Under the pieces are notes generated by a model. That model ran no database searches. It saw only the letters and a list, made by a program, of their open reading frames with translations, and was not told the DNA's origin. A DNA stretch of 64,000 bases from PMG-095 sp037200885 (GTDB lineage: Bacteria > Myxococcota_A > Polyangia > Polyangiales > Polyangiaceae): assembly GCA_037200885.1 (NCBI GenBank), contig JBBCIN010000003.1, positions 620,001 through 684,000 on the forward strand. The letters run 5' to 3'. A program made the translations under genes and the position numbers. The first letter of the stretch is position 1. Each line of letters starts with the position of its first letter. This document shows, one piece after another, positions 49,505 to 57,871 of this stretch.

Positions 49505-50426
49505 CGGCGTCTTGGCCCTGCCCCTGCAGCGCGCGCTCGGCTCTGCGAAACTCGCTGAGCCGTCTGCCGTGGGGGAAGTCGCGCGCATAGTCGGCGGCCA
49601 ATTGCGTGACCAGCTCGAGATTGCCCTCTCGGAGCGCCACATCGACTTGGCGAGCGGCTGCATCTTCGGCGAAATCACCGGTCGGAGACAAGCGCCGATA
49701 GAGCGCAAAGGCCTGCGCGGCGCCCGGCTGATCGCCCGCCTGATCGAGCAGATTGCCCAGGGTCCAGGCCGCCAGCGGGGCCTCGGGGGCCTCGGCATGA
49801 GCAAGGACTTGGCGCAGGGCGCTGGTCGCCTGACCGCGCTCGCCGGAAGCGCGGGCGATGTCGACCAAGCTCATCAGCTCGGAAGGCGAAGCGCGCGCCA
49901 TGGCGACGTCGAAACCACCCTGCCGATCGAGCGCGCGCCGCGCCCCCGGAAAATCCCCAACTTCGACCAGTCGCTGCCACTCAGGTGCCGGCGCCTGAGT
50001 GGGTGCAGCGTACGCGGAGGTATCGAGTGAACCGTAGCCGAGCGGCTCAGCCGGCGAAGGGCTGAGCCTCGCCGAGCGGCGCGCGTGCGTGCGCAGCGCT
50101 TTGGTCTCGGGCAGCGAGGCCTCAGGCTCAGCGGTATTTTTCGTAGGCACTGGACCTGCGGCAGGCAAGGGCTGCGGTCGAGGCTCGGCCTGCACGAACG
50201 GCAACGCTTGCGGTCGAATGAAGCGTGCGCCGACGAACACGCCCGAACCAAACAGCACCGCGGCCAGCGCGGGTGCCCAGATCCAAAGCAACGGCGAGCG
50301 GCGCTCACGAGCTTTATAGCCGCGCAAATCGCTCTTCAGCCGGCGCCAAACCGCGGCCGACTCCTTGCTCCCGTCATAGTCGCGCAGTGAGCTTTTCGGG
50401 ATCTCCGGCAAGCGCCTGCGGCTCAT
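49404..50426 (-). CDS. Membrane-anchored TPR-like protein, probable anti-sigma partner
   Basis: 340 aa from ATG 50426; the ATGA overlaps the sigma factor stop. A ~50-aa cytoplasmic N-terminus (MSRRRLPEIPKSSLRDYDGS, then ESAAVWRRLKSDLRG) is followed by one membrane helix (LLWIWAPALAAVLFGSGVFV). A Pro/Ala linker and a periplasmic TPR-like region complete it (WQRLVEVGDFPGARRALDRQ, TSALRQVLAHAEAPEAPLAA, AFALYRRLSPTGDF). The tail is acidic (EPVHDEPDDESDESH). Position directly after an ECF sigma gene, one membrane helix and a short cytoplasmic arm are typical of anti-sigma or FecR-like regulators, but no known anti-sigma motif (HxxxCxxC) is present. Confidence 0.7.
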   Translation of the reverse strand: MSRRRLPEIPKSSLRDYDGSKESAAVWRRLKSDLRGYKARERRSPLLWIWAPALAAVLFGSGVFVGARFIRPQALPFVQAEPRPQPLPAAGPVPTKNTAEPEASLPETKALRTHARRSARLSPSPAEPLGYGSLDTSAYAAPTQAPAPEWQRLVEVGDFPGARRALDRQGGFDVAMARASPSELMSLVDIARASGERGQATSALRQVLAHAEAPEAPLAAWTLGNLLDQAGDQPGAAQAFALYRRLSPTGDFAEDAAARQVDVALREGNLELVTQLAADYARDFPHGRRLSEFRRAERALQGQGQDAGAKPEPVHDEPDDESDESHAPPGTVPEPSSEAH

Positions 50427-51049
50427 TGCTCGCCCTCCGCGAAGGCCGGCACGAAGTGCTCGGTCAGGAATTGCTGCGCGCGTAAGATGCGACGCTTGGC
50501 CGTGGCCAGGGAGCAATCAACCAACTTTGCCACGACCTCGAGCCGATGGTGATCGACGTAGCGCAACGTCCACGCGATGCGGTCGTCTGCCGGCAGGGTT
50601 TGGAGCAGCGAGTAGACCTGCGCGAGTAGCACGCGGCTCTCGGGATCGGCGTTGGGCGAGGCGATCGCATCGAGCTCGATGGGCTCCGCGCTGGCGAGAC
50701 CAAGCGTGCGCAGCAAGCGGTTACGACGCAAGCGCGTGCGCACCAAGCGCACCACGATACTGCCGAGCCATGGACGAAAGGCAGACGCCTCACGCAGTTC
50801 GGCAAGGCGCTCACTCGCCTTGAGGAAAGCGTCGTGCACGATGTCTTCCGCGTCATTGGCGCTGCCCTGGATGCGCACGGCGAGGTTTAGGGCAAAGCCC
50901 GCATGGCGACGGTACAAAAGCTCGAACGCAAGCAGATCGCTGCGCAAAGCGCGTGCGACCAGCCGCTCGTCGTCCGCGCTCGAATCGGGCTCGGCCGGTG
51001 CAGCGCTGCCTGGGATCAGGCGCAAACGGGGGACAGCGTCGGGCAGCAC
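50423..51049 (-). CDS. ECF-type RNA polymerase sigma factor
   Basis: 208 aa, GTG start. Region 2 is AFELLYRRHAGFALNLAVRI followed by GSANDAEDIVHDAFLKASER, the D-A-E-D-x-V-x-x-x-F signature. Region 4 is LLQTLPADDRIAWTLRYVDH, then HRLEVVAKLVDCSLATAKRR (helix-turn-helix). An Arg-rich loop (VRLVRTRLRRNRLLRTLGL) lies between regions 2 and 4. It heads a three-gene cassette with a membrane TPR protein and an envelope protein, so it likely controls an envelope-related regulon. The AT-rich divergent gap upstream (51050-51267) is shared with the small lipoprotein gene and may hold an autoregulated promoter. Confidence 0.92.
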   Translation of the reverse strand: MLPDAVPRLRLIPGSAAPAEPDSSADDERLVARALRSDLLAFELLYRRHAGFALNLAVRIQGSANDAEDIVHDAFLKASERLAELREASAFRPWLGSIVVRLVRTRLRRNRLLRTLGLASAEPIELDAIASPNADPESRVLLAQVYSLLQTLPADDRIAWTLRYVDHHRLEVVAKLVDCSLATAKRRILRAQQFLTEHFVPAFAEGEQ

Positions 51050-51109
51050 GGGAAGTAGGACGCCAGAATGCCCGTTTTCGGCTCAAACGACGTCGAGAAA
51101 ACTGGATGA

Positions 51110-51190
51110 GCAGTCGGTGACCGTTCTGTAACAGATTGAAATAATTGTCCTTTCATAAGTTGCGCGACAAAATTCAGTTTTCTCGTGAGC
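51110..51190. promoter_or_regulatory. AT-rich divergent promoter region (ECF sigma / small lipoprotein)
   Basis: Between the divergent sigma (start 51049) and lipoprotein (start 51268) genes, bases ~51120-51190 are markedly AT-rich compared with the rest of the window. They contain TTGAAATAATTG and TTGCGCGACAAAATTCAG, plausible -35/-10 material for either strand. I could not fix a specific -35/-10 pair, so only the region is called. Confidence 0.35.
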
Positions 51191-51267
51191 CGCTTCTTAG
51201 TAGTCGAGCGTCTGGTCACCACGTTCCAAGCCCACTTCGGTGTGGGCTGGCAAGAGGAGTCTGAAAT

Positions 51268-51468
51268 ATGTCGATTTCCAAGTTGTTCGCTCTGGTCCCC
51301 GTGTGCGTGCTGGCTGTTGCTTGTGGCGGCGGCGCCACCCCGGAAGCAGCTGCTCCGGAAGGTGCCGCGGCTGCTGAGGCCAAGCCGGCCGACGGCGCCA
51401 AGCCGGAAGATGCGAAGACGGACGCCCCCGCGGCGGACGCACCGGCTGCTCCCGAAGAGAAGAAGTGA
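51268..51468 (+). CDS. Very small Ala/Asp/Glu/Lys-rich lipoprotein
   Basis: 66 aa with a strong Shine-Dalgarno (AGAGGAG at 51253-51259, 8 bases before ATG). The signal peptide is MSISKLFALVPVCVLAVACG, with lipobox LAVAC and lipid-modified Cys19. The mature ~45 residues are low-complexity: AAAAEAKPADGAKPEDAKTD, then APAAPEEKK. It probably forms a disordered surface or periplasmic peptide attached by lipid. The strong RBS, own promoter region and excellent terminator suggest high expression, like abundant small lipoproteins of the Lpp type, but there is no coiled-coil. It lies divergent from the ECF cassette and might be part of its regulon. Confidence 0.8.
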   Translation: MSISKLFALVPVCVLAVACGGGATPEAAAPEGAAAAEAKPADGAKPEDAKTDAPAADAPAAPEEKK

Positions 51469-51493
51469 GCTCGTAAGAAACTCGTTCTTTTTT

Positions 51494-51537
51494 GAACAGC
51501 CGGGTGAGCATGCGCTTGCCCGGCTGTTCTTATTTTG
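51494..51537 (+). terminator. Strong rho-independent terminator of the small lipoprotein gene
   Basis: GAACAGCCGGG (51494-51504) pairs perfectly with CCCGGCTGTTC (51519-51529), and TTATTTT follows. This 11-bp stem plus T-rich tail lies 25 bp after the lipoprotein stop and 3 bp before the end of the convergent FHA gene. In the opposite direction the stem is followed by A residues, so it is directional. Confidence 0.9.
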
Positions 51538-51539
51538 TC

Positions 51540-52952
51540 TCAGGCGGCGCGATTTTGCGGGAAATCCACGACCAGCCGCGTGCGGCCAATCAGGAGCTCG
51601 TCACCGTGTGTGAGCTCTTGCTCGCCGCGCACGCGCACGAACACGCCCGTCCGTGAGCCGAGATCCGTGATCACGACCGTGCCGGCTTGCTCTTCGATCA
51701 GGCAGTGCTGCTCGCCGACCAACGGATCGTCGGGGAAGACCAAATCGCCGATCGCAGAGCCGACTTGGAGCGTGTTGCCGCGCGCGACGACGCAGCAGCC
51801 ATTGGCGCCGCCTTCGAAGATCTGCAGCACTCGGAATGACGATGGCCACTTGGGCGATGAATAGAAGTAGGTCGGAGCCGGATCGGGACCGTCGTCCGGC
51901 ACTGGGTTCTTCTCGATGCGAAGCAGCTGGTCGCCGACGACGAATTCATCGCCGAGCTCGAGCTCCACTGGCGTCCGGATACGCAAAAATACGCCGTTGC
52001 CGCCCTCCAAATCCTCGAGCCAAAGCCGGCTGTCGCGCGCGCTCAGGCGCGCTTCGCGCGGGTGACAGAATTGTTCGCCCGGCAGCTGAACCGAGCCCTG
52101 CGAGCCGATCAAAGCTTCGGTCCCGGCTGGGTCGTAGCGCTCGGGGCCACCGGATAGCGAGCGCAGCACGTGCAGCGTCACGAATGCTCGCACCAACTCT
52201 GGCGGGGGGGCGGGAACCGGCACTGGCACGGGCGTAGGCGGCGCGGGTGGCGGCGTCTCGCGCCCCGAAGGGGGACTGCCGTCGGCCTTCTGTTGGATGG
52301 CCGTCGTCGGGCGTTGCTTGGGTCCGGTGGGGGCCTCGGTAAGCAGCGAAACTCCGCCAATTTCGCGCCCCGCGATGACGCCGTCGAAGCGACCGTCGCG
52401 CAGCGCCATCACCATTTCGAGGTGCTGCGCTTTCATCAGACCGCGCACGTACTCGGCCACGTCGGGCCGCTTCACGTGCTCTTTGTACTCGCGCTTGTGG
52501 CTCTTGATCACCCGTCCGCCATCGGCGAACAAATGCGTGATGATGTGCGGCTGGTCGAGCCCGGAATCCTCGGTCTGGACGTGGAAGACCGTGGACCGGA
52601 ACTTGATGTTGTTGTTGAAGCCCATCTGCGCGCGCCGAAAGCTCGGCCGCTTCATCTCGGCGTCTAGCTTGGCCAGTTCGGCTGGCGCGTAACGCGCCAC
52701 TGCTTCACCCAACGCGGCGTGGTCGCCCTCCATGCCCTCCATGCGCTCGAACGCCAGCTGCGCGATGCGCGCTCCGGGATCGATACGCAGCGCTTGGGCG
52801 AGCAACTGCTGACCTTCGGGATCGCTCGGGCCATTGGCCGCCCAAGCGCTGAGCAACGCGACCGCTTCGTCCGGGCGCTGCTTGTCGACCAACCAAGCTG
52901 CCACTCGAGCCGCCTGCGCGCGCAAGGCCGATATGTTGCCTTCTCCCGTCAT
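51540..52952 (-). CDS. FHA domain protein with two forkhead-associated domains
   Basis: 470 aa. The N-terminal ~75 residues are helical, TPR-like (DEAVALLSAWAANGPSDPEG). A middle domain at ~110-200 (FNNNIKFRSTVFHVQTEDSG and FADGGRVIKSHKREYKEHV) is not recognised. A Pro-rich linker follows. Two FHA-type beta-sandwiches come next, at ~250-345 (EQFCHPREARLSARDSRLWL, then EDLEGGNGVFLRI) and ~365-470 (GSAIGDLVFPDDPLVGEQHC, then LIEEQAGTVVITDLGSRTGV). The second retains the G-x-x-x-x-x-D, S/G-x-x-H and D-x-x-S-R-T-G-V pattern for phosphothreonine binding. FHA proteins usually read Ser/Thr kinase output; three such kinases are encoded in this window. No kinase is adjacent, so partners are inferred. 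Confidence 0.88.
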   Translation of the reverse strand: MTGEGNISALRAQAARVAAWLVDKQRPDEAVALLSAWAANGPSDPEGQQLLAQALRIDPGARIAQLAFERMEGMEGDHAALGEAVARYAPAELAKLDAEMKRPSFRRAQMGFNNNIKFRSTVFHVQTEDSGLDQPHIITHLFADGGRVIKSHKREYKEHVKRPDVAEYVRGLMKAQHLEMVMALRDGRFDGVIAGREIGGVSLLTEAPTGPKQRPTTAIQQKADGSPPSGRETPPPAPPTPVPVPVPAPPPELVRAFVTLHVLRSLSGGPERYDPAGTEALIGSQGSVQLPGEQFCHPREARLSARDSRLWLEDLEGGNGVFLRIRTPVELELGDEFVVGDQLLRIEKNPVPDDGPDPAPTYFYSSPKWPSSFRVLQIFEGGANGCCVVARGNTLQVGSAIGDLVFPDDPLVGEQHCLIEEQAGTVVITDLGSRTGVFVRVRGEQELTHGDELLIGRTRLVVDFPQNRAA

Positions 52953-53081
52953 CGCTTTGGGGGGAGCTTAGCCAGATCTCGCCCCCGGGCCTACGTCTTC
53001 TTCGACGTCGAAAATCGGCCAGACCGCCACGAGCGGCAGAATCCACTCCTTCTGGCGTCTTCTGCGGCGTTCGTGCGCCGC

Positions 53082-54386
53082 TCAGGGCGTCTGGCACACA
53101 TCTGGGTTGGGGCAGTCCTGCTGGAAGCAGCCGAGCGCAAAATCGGGGATGCAGTCGCACTTGCCGTTGCCGCACAGCGCCTTGCACTCCGCCGCGCAGC
53201 CGTTGGTCGCATCCTTCGGGTTGTCGCATTTGCCATTGCCGCAGGTGCAATCAGCGGGGCAGCCAGTCAGGGTTTCGCCCGCGCCGCAGTAGCCATCATT
53301 GTTGCAGGGCTGGCCGCAGTCGAGTGGGCAGCTGAGCTGCGTCTCGCCGAACTGCGCTTCGCATTGCTTGTTGCCGCAGTAGCAATCCGACGGGCAGCCG
53401 TTCGGGTTCTCCAAGCCTTCGCACACGCCGTTTTTGTTGCACGCTGGGCAATCGCTCGGACAAGTGCTCGACGTCTCCATGAACATCGGTTCGCATTGAC
53501 CGTTGCCGCAGAAGCAGTCGAAGGGGCACTGCTGGGGTGTCTCCATGCCCTCACACTGCTTGTTGTTGTTGCACGGCCCGCAGTCGCCGGGACAATTGAG
53601 GCTGTTCTCGCCTAGGTCACACACGCCGTTGCCGCAGAAGCAGTCGTTCGGACACTGCGTAGGGGTCTCCGCGCCCTCGCACACGCCGTTGTTGTTGCAC
53701 AGTCCGCAATCAACCTGACAATTGAAGGTGCTTTCGCCAGCGTCGCATTGACCGTTGCCGCAGAAGCAGTCCTTGCAAGTCTGCGGGGACTCGAACACCG
53801 AGCAGAAGTGGTCGAAGTTGCAGGGCAAGCAATCTTGCGGACAATTCGCGATGGTCTCGTTCACCTGCGCGTCGCAGCGCCCGTTGCCACAAGCGCACTC
53901 GTAGGCGCAGCCGTTGAATTGGTCTGGGCCATTGTCGCAATAGTTGTTGCCGCAAGAAGCGCAGTCTTCCGGGCAAACCAACGGGTCGTACTGCAAATTG
54001 CACAGGCCGTCGTGACACAGCGGGTGACAATCGGAGATGCAGGTGTCCATGGTCTCGCCGGGGCCACAGAAGCCGTCACCACAGAAGGTGATGCCGCCGC
54101 CGCCGGCGTTGCCGAAGCCCGCGTTGTTGCCAAAACCACCACTGTTGCCGAAGCCGCCGTTGTTCGCGCACGGGCCTGTCACGCATCCGCCGAAGCCGCC
54201 GTTGTTGCCGAAGCCCGCACTATTGCCGAAGCCACCGCTGTTGCCGGAACCACCCGCCGGAGATTCGCCACCCAGTCCGATACCACCGTAGGCCGGCAGG
54301 TCGTTGCGCCCGCAACCGGCGCTCAGCACGATCAATGCCGTCCCCAAGACGAGGAGACTCCAGAACCGCTGCGAAACTTTAGCCAT
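53082..54386 (-). CDS. Cys-rich secreted lipoprotein with CGNGxCDxGE repeats
   Basis: 434 aa. The signal peptide ends in a lipobox (LVLGTALIVLSAGCG). A GGFGNSGGFGNN repeat of ~55 residues comes next. The rest is a tandem array of roughly 10-12 Cys modules, each about 27-35 residues, built on CGNGxCDxGExxxxCPxDC with alternating CNNNxxCEGxETPxQCPxDC units. Most modules have six Cys, suggesting disulfide-rich or metal-binding beads on the cell surface. There is no catalytic domain. Function is unknown; binding or structural roles are plausible. It lies 129 bp downstream of the FHA gene start and 230 bp after the polyferredoxin stop. The DNA of the modules is a diverged tandem repeat. Confidence 0.85.
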   Translation of the reverse strand: MAKVSQRFWSLLVLGTALIVLSAGCGRNDLPAYGGIGLGGESPAGGSGNSGGFGNSAGFGNNGGFGGCVTGPCANNGGFGNSGGFGNNAGFGNAGGGGITFCGDGFCGPGETMDTCISDCHPLCHDGLCNLQYDPLVCPEDCASCGNNYCDNGPDQFNGCAYECACGNGRCDAQVNETIANCPQDCLPCNFDHFCSVFESPQTCKDCFCGNGQCDAGESTFNCQVDCGLCNNNGVCEGAETPTQCPNDCFCGNGVCDLGENSLNCPGDCGPCNNNKQCEGMETPQQCPFDCFCGNGQCEPMFMETSSTCPSDCPACNKNGVCEGLENPNGCPSDCYCGNKQCEAQFGETQLSCPLDCGQPCNNDGYCGAGETLTGCPADCTCGNGKCDNPKDATNGCAAECKALCGNGKCDCIPDFALGCFQQDCPNPDVCQTP

Positions 54387-54616
54387 GGATCAGACCTTCC
54401 CCCACGCAAATTACACGCCACACCGGTGGACAACCCACGCGCCAGCGACTCACCAACTCCGAAACGGCATTTTCGCAGACTTACTGGCCGTTGTGCCAGT
54501 TCTCTTTGAATTTGGACCTGGCACAGCCCTGGCAGCGCTGTCTTGGTGCAGCCTGAACGGGTGAGTGGCGGGCGCGGGCATCCGACACTCACAGCAGGTG
54601 TCAGCCCGATGCTGCT

Positions 54617-56611
54617 TCAGGACTGACCGTAAGCCGTATTCTCCAGCAAGATCACGTTGGTCTTCGAGCGTGTTTCGCCCGCGTTCGTTACGTAGACCGC
54701 CGGTTTGTCCACGATCGGGCAGACCTTTTCACAAGCCCCACAACCCACGCACAAACCCGGATCGACATGTGGACGCTGCACCTTCACGGTCAGCATCGCC
54801 GCCTGTTCGCCTTCTTTTTGATACTTGCTGTCCCGCTTGGGCACTTCCACCGCTTCCGGCCAAATCGCCTTCGGTGAAGTTGGGCAGAATTCTTCACAGA
54901 CGATGCAAGGCGTGGCCATCGCCCAGGGCAAACAACGACCCTGATCGTACATCGCAGTGCCGATCGAGATCGGCTTTTGGCCGATGCCCATCTTCTGCTT
55001 CTCGGTGATCTTCTGGATCGCACCGGTCGGACAGACTTGACCGCACAGCACACACGAGAACTCACAGTAGCCGATGCGCGGGATTAGGATCGGCGTCCAC
55101 AGACCTTCGATGCCCGCCTCGAAGAAGGCCGGATGGAGCGCGTTGTTCGGGCACACCTTCATGCACTCGGCACAGCGGATGCAGCGCTCGAGGAAGGCGC
55201 GCTCTTCGACCGCACCGGGCGGTCGAATCACTTTCTCACTGTAAGCCTTGTCCGGCCAATTGCCGATGCGCATGGCGGGGATACACACGGCCCCCGCCGC
55301 GGTGGCGGCCCACAACGTGCGGCGCTGCAGATCGGGCTTGGTGATCGTGCTCGTGCGTTTGGGCAAGAAGCGGAACTTGATCACGTCCTCCGGGCAGGCG
55401 GTCTCGCAGTTCAAGCACATGTGGCACTCGTCCTGCCGGTGCTTCACGCCGCCTTGCGGGCTATCAGCGCCTTGGCAATTGACCAAGCACAAATTGCAGT
55501 CCGTACATTTGGCGTGATCCTTCTCCATGCCAAACAAGGAGAAGCGGGCGAACAGGCCCAAGAACGCGCCGAGAGGACAGAGCGCCCGGCACCAAAACCG
55601 CGGGATGAAGCGGTTCATGAACAAGACGCCGATCAAGAAAAACACGATCAGCCAGGTCTGGTGAAAGTAGCTCTGATTGGCCGTCCAAACCGTGCGCGAG
55701 AGCACGTCTTGCGCTCCGTCCGTCGCGTTCTGTAAAACGCGCACGTTGCTGCTGGCGATCACCGTGGCCGAACGCACGCCGAAATATTGCAGCGCGGGAA
55801 TCACGCCCATGCCGATCGTGCGCACGGCGACGCAGATCGGATCGAGCAAGCCGCCGATCGCGCTGCCCACGACCGCCGCGCCGAGCGATGCCCACATGAT
55901 GTAATATTTGCCGGCCTGCCACCAATGCGTCTTGTTCGACTCGACGCGCTTGTTGCCGCGCAAATAGCGACTCGGAAAGATCCAGCCGAAGAAGTGGTGC
56001 AGCGTCCCGAACGGGCAAATCCAACCGCAAAATACGCGCCCGAAAACCAAGGTCAGGGCCAACACCACGAACGACCAAGCCAGGCCGCGATAGATCGTGT
56101 GCGTGCTGAGCAAGGTCATCGCGCCCACGAACGGGTCGGCGAGCAAAAAGCCTTCGACCGGCAGGGGTAAGCGCACGGGCTCGCCGGCGGTCGCGGTGAA
56201 GGTGCCGCGGAACGCCGTGTGCGCCAGGAAATACAAGAATAGCGTGACGAAGCCGATTTGCGCCGCACGCCGCACCCAGACCAAGATCCGGATCACTTTG
56301 CGCGCCGGGATGCCGGAGCCGGGACGCTTTGGCCCCGCCTTTTTGGGTTTGGCGGGCACACTCGCCGCGCTCGGTCCGCCACTGTTGATCAACGGGGTAG
56401 ACGCGGACGTGCGATTCAGCGCACGAGCGGGCGCGGGCGTGGGAGGAGCGCTCGATTTTCGAATTTGAATCAGCTGCGGCGGCGCGCTGCGGCGCACTTC
56501 CGCTGCATCCAGCGGCGCGACCTTGCCGACGCTACCGAGCCAAGGGATCGGCGCGGGAAAATCCCCGCCGTTGATCCCGGGCTCGAGCTCACCGGGTGTG
56601 CCGCCGCTCAC
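54617..56611 (-). CDS. Multi-pass membrane polyferredoxin (NapH/RdxA/CcoG-like)
   Basis: 664 aa, GTG start 2 bp after the DUF362 stop. A ~100-aa Pro/Ala-rich cytoplasmic N-terminus is followed by membrane helices. The first includes AAQIGFVTLFLYFLAHTAFR. The NapH-type quinol-site motifs VFCGWICPFGTLHHFFGWIF and FWCRALCPLGAFLGLFARF follow. The soluble part has many Cys clusters for 4Fe-4S centres: CTDCNLCLVNCQ, CHMCLNCETACP, CIRCAECMKVCP, CEFSCVLCGQVCPTGAIQ, CIVCEEFCP and CVGCGACEKVCP. It is likely a membrane electron-transfer protein that passes electrons from quinol to an exported or membrane partner. It forms an operon with the DUF362 gene upstream. Confidence 0.92.
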   Translation of the reverse strand: MSGGTPGELEPGINGGDFPAPIPWLGSVGKVAPLDAAEVRRSAPPQLIQIRKSSAPPTPAPARALNRTSASTPLINSGGPSAASVPAKPKKAGPKRPGSGIPARKVIRILVWVRRAAQIGFVTLFLYFLAHTAFRGTFTATAGEPVRLPLPVEGFLLADPFVGAMTLLSTHTIYRGLAWSFVVLALTLVFGRVFCGWICPFGTLHHFFGWIFPSRYLRGNKRVESNKTHWWQAGKYYIMWASLGAAVVGSAIGGLLDPICVAVRTIGMGVIPALQYFGVRSATVIASSNVRVLQNATDGAQDVLSRTVWTANQSYFHQTWLIVFFLIGVLFMNRFIPRFWCRALCPLGAFLGLFARFSLFGMEKDHAKCTDCNLCLVNCQGADSPQGGVKHRQDECHMCLNCETACPEDVIKFRFLPKRTSTITKPDLQRRTLWAATAAGAVCIPAMRIGNWPDKAYSEKVIRPPGAVEERAFLERCIRCAECMKVCPNNALHPAFFEAGIEGLWTPILIPRIGYCEFSCVLCGQVCPTGAIQKITEKQKMGIGQKPISIGTAMYDQGRCLPWAMATPCIVCEEFCPTSPKAIWPEAVEVPKRDSKYQKEGEQAAMLTVKVQRPHVDPGLCVGCGACEKVCPIVDKPAVYVTNAGETRSKTNVILLENTAYGQS

Positions 56612-56613
56612 CG

Positions 56614-57588
56614 TCAGACCTCCACGTGCGGCAGCTGTTCCCAGAACATGCTACCGATGCCGCGCTCGTGCCCGAGCTTCAGGTAGCGGACGTTCGTGGC
56701 TTTTTCACCGATCAGGGTGCAGCCGTACGCGTCGATCGCGACCTGATCGAGACCAGCGATGACTTGGTGCATGTCCTTGGCATCGTCGATGTTGCCGCCC
56801 TGTGGGCCATTGCGCAGCAGTACGCGCGTCGCATCGAGCACGGTCAGCGTGGGGCGCATGAACGTCGCCAAATCAGCGATCGAAACGTCGATGTTTTGAT
56901 GCAGGCGATTGCGGCGGCCACCGAGGATGCCATACCAATTTTTCATTCCGCCGGTGAACTTCGACAGATTGTGGTGCTTGGCGACCGGCACGTTGATGAC
57001 CTTGTCGGCGTTCACGAGCGGCAGGTACACCGGCCATTGGTCGAGCACTTCACCCTTCATGCGCAGATCGCGGAAGCGATGCGCGGAGGGTAAAATCACG
57101 TTTGCGCCCAGAGCGTACGCGGCTCGCCAAATGCCCGAACGCTGAAAGCAACGATTGGCTTCGTTGCAGGAGGCATCGGTGACGATCACATCCTTGGCGC
57201 CAGCGTCGAAACAGAGCTTCACGACCTCGGCCACCACGAACGGGTTGGTATTGGCGGCGTGCACCGGCATGCGATCCCAACCGATGTTCGGTTTGACCGC
57301 CACGATGTCGCCCCGCGACACGAAGCGCTTCATGCCGCCCATCGCATCCACTGCGCGGCGCACGAGCTCGGCCGGATCGGTGCTGCTCTTGGCAATCGCA
57401 AATACCGGCTCCGTCCCCGAAGCCGGGTGGTGGATGCGAAAGTCCCTGACCTGGCGCTCACCGCTCGCCTGAGCCAAGCCAAAGCCACCCGGGTCGTAGG
57501 CCAATTTGGCCGTCGCCGCAGCACCGCCCACGACGAGGCCCAGGGCCCCGAGGCGCTTGAGCGCGTCGCGTCGCGTCGGATCCAACAT
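56614..57588 (-). CDS. DUF362 protein with Tat-like signal
   Basis: 324 aa from ATG 57588 (AAGGA 10 bases upstream). The N-terminus has a twin-Arg-like motif (RRDALKRLGALGLVVGGAAA), so the protein is probably exported folded. The DUF362 core includes VAVKPNIGWDRMPVHAANTN, an aspartate/Cys site IVTDASCNEANRCFQRSG, HHNLSKFTGGMKNWYGILGG and VLDATRVLLRNGPQGGN. DUF362 domains are often found next to ferredoxins or Fe-S proteins. Here the partner is the polyferredoxin, 2 bp downstream, suggesting a joint redox or cofactor-handling role; the substrate is unknown. An upstream TTG at 57627 would lengthen the signal by 13 residues. It is divergent from rpmE. Confidence 0.87.
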   Translation of the reverse strand: MLDPTRRDALKRLGALGLVVGGAAATAKLAYDPGGFGLAQASGERQVRDFRIHHPASGTEPVFAIAKSSTDPAELVRRAVDAMGGMKRFVSRGDIVAVKPNIGWDRMPVHAANTNPFVVAEVVKLCFDAGAKDVIVTDASCNEANRCFQRSGIWRAAYALGANVILPSAHRFRDLRMKGEVLDQWPVYLPLVNADKVINVPVAKHHNLSKFTGGMKNWYGILGGRRNRLHQNIDVSIADLATFMRPTLTVLDATRVLLRNGPQGGNIDDAKDMHQVIAGLDQVAIDAYGCTLIGEKATNVRYLKLGHERGIGSMFWEQLPHVEV

Positions 57589-57871
57589 TGCGGCGGGATC
57601 CTTGATGGAAAAAAGCGCGGCGGTCAAGTTCGTGGCCGGCCTCCGTCAAGCTGCGGTAAGCGGCTGATTTAATTGATGATTAACGCGCGACCTCAGAGTG
57701 CGAGCCGAGCCCGATCCGGCCCTTGGCCCGAAGAACTACCCGCCGCGGACGATGAATCGGAGAGAAAGCGCGGGGGTTGCTTGTCCGGAACCACGACGCA
57801 AGCTAGGTTCCGCGTCCTTTTCGCACACCCCGGCACATGGCCGAGGCAGCCGAGAAGGCTTGGAGAGTACG

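Noticed and set aside
54519..54534. Sigma-54-like sequence TGGCACAGCCCTGGCA on the + strand
   Set aside because: GG and GC are spaced correctly, but the -12 part reads TGGC instead of TTGC, and there is no + strand gene downstream; it points into the antisense of the polyferredoxin gene.
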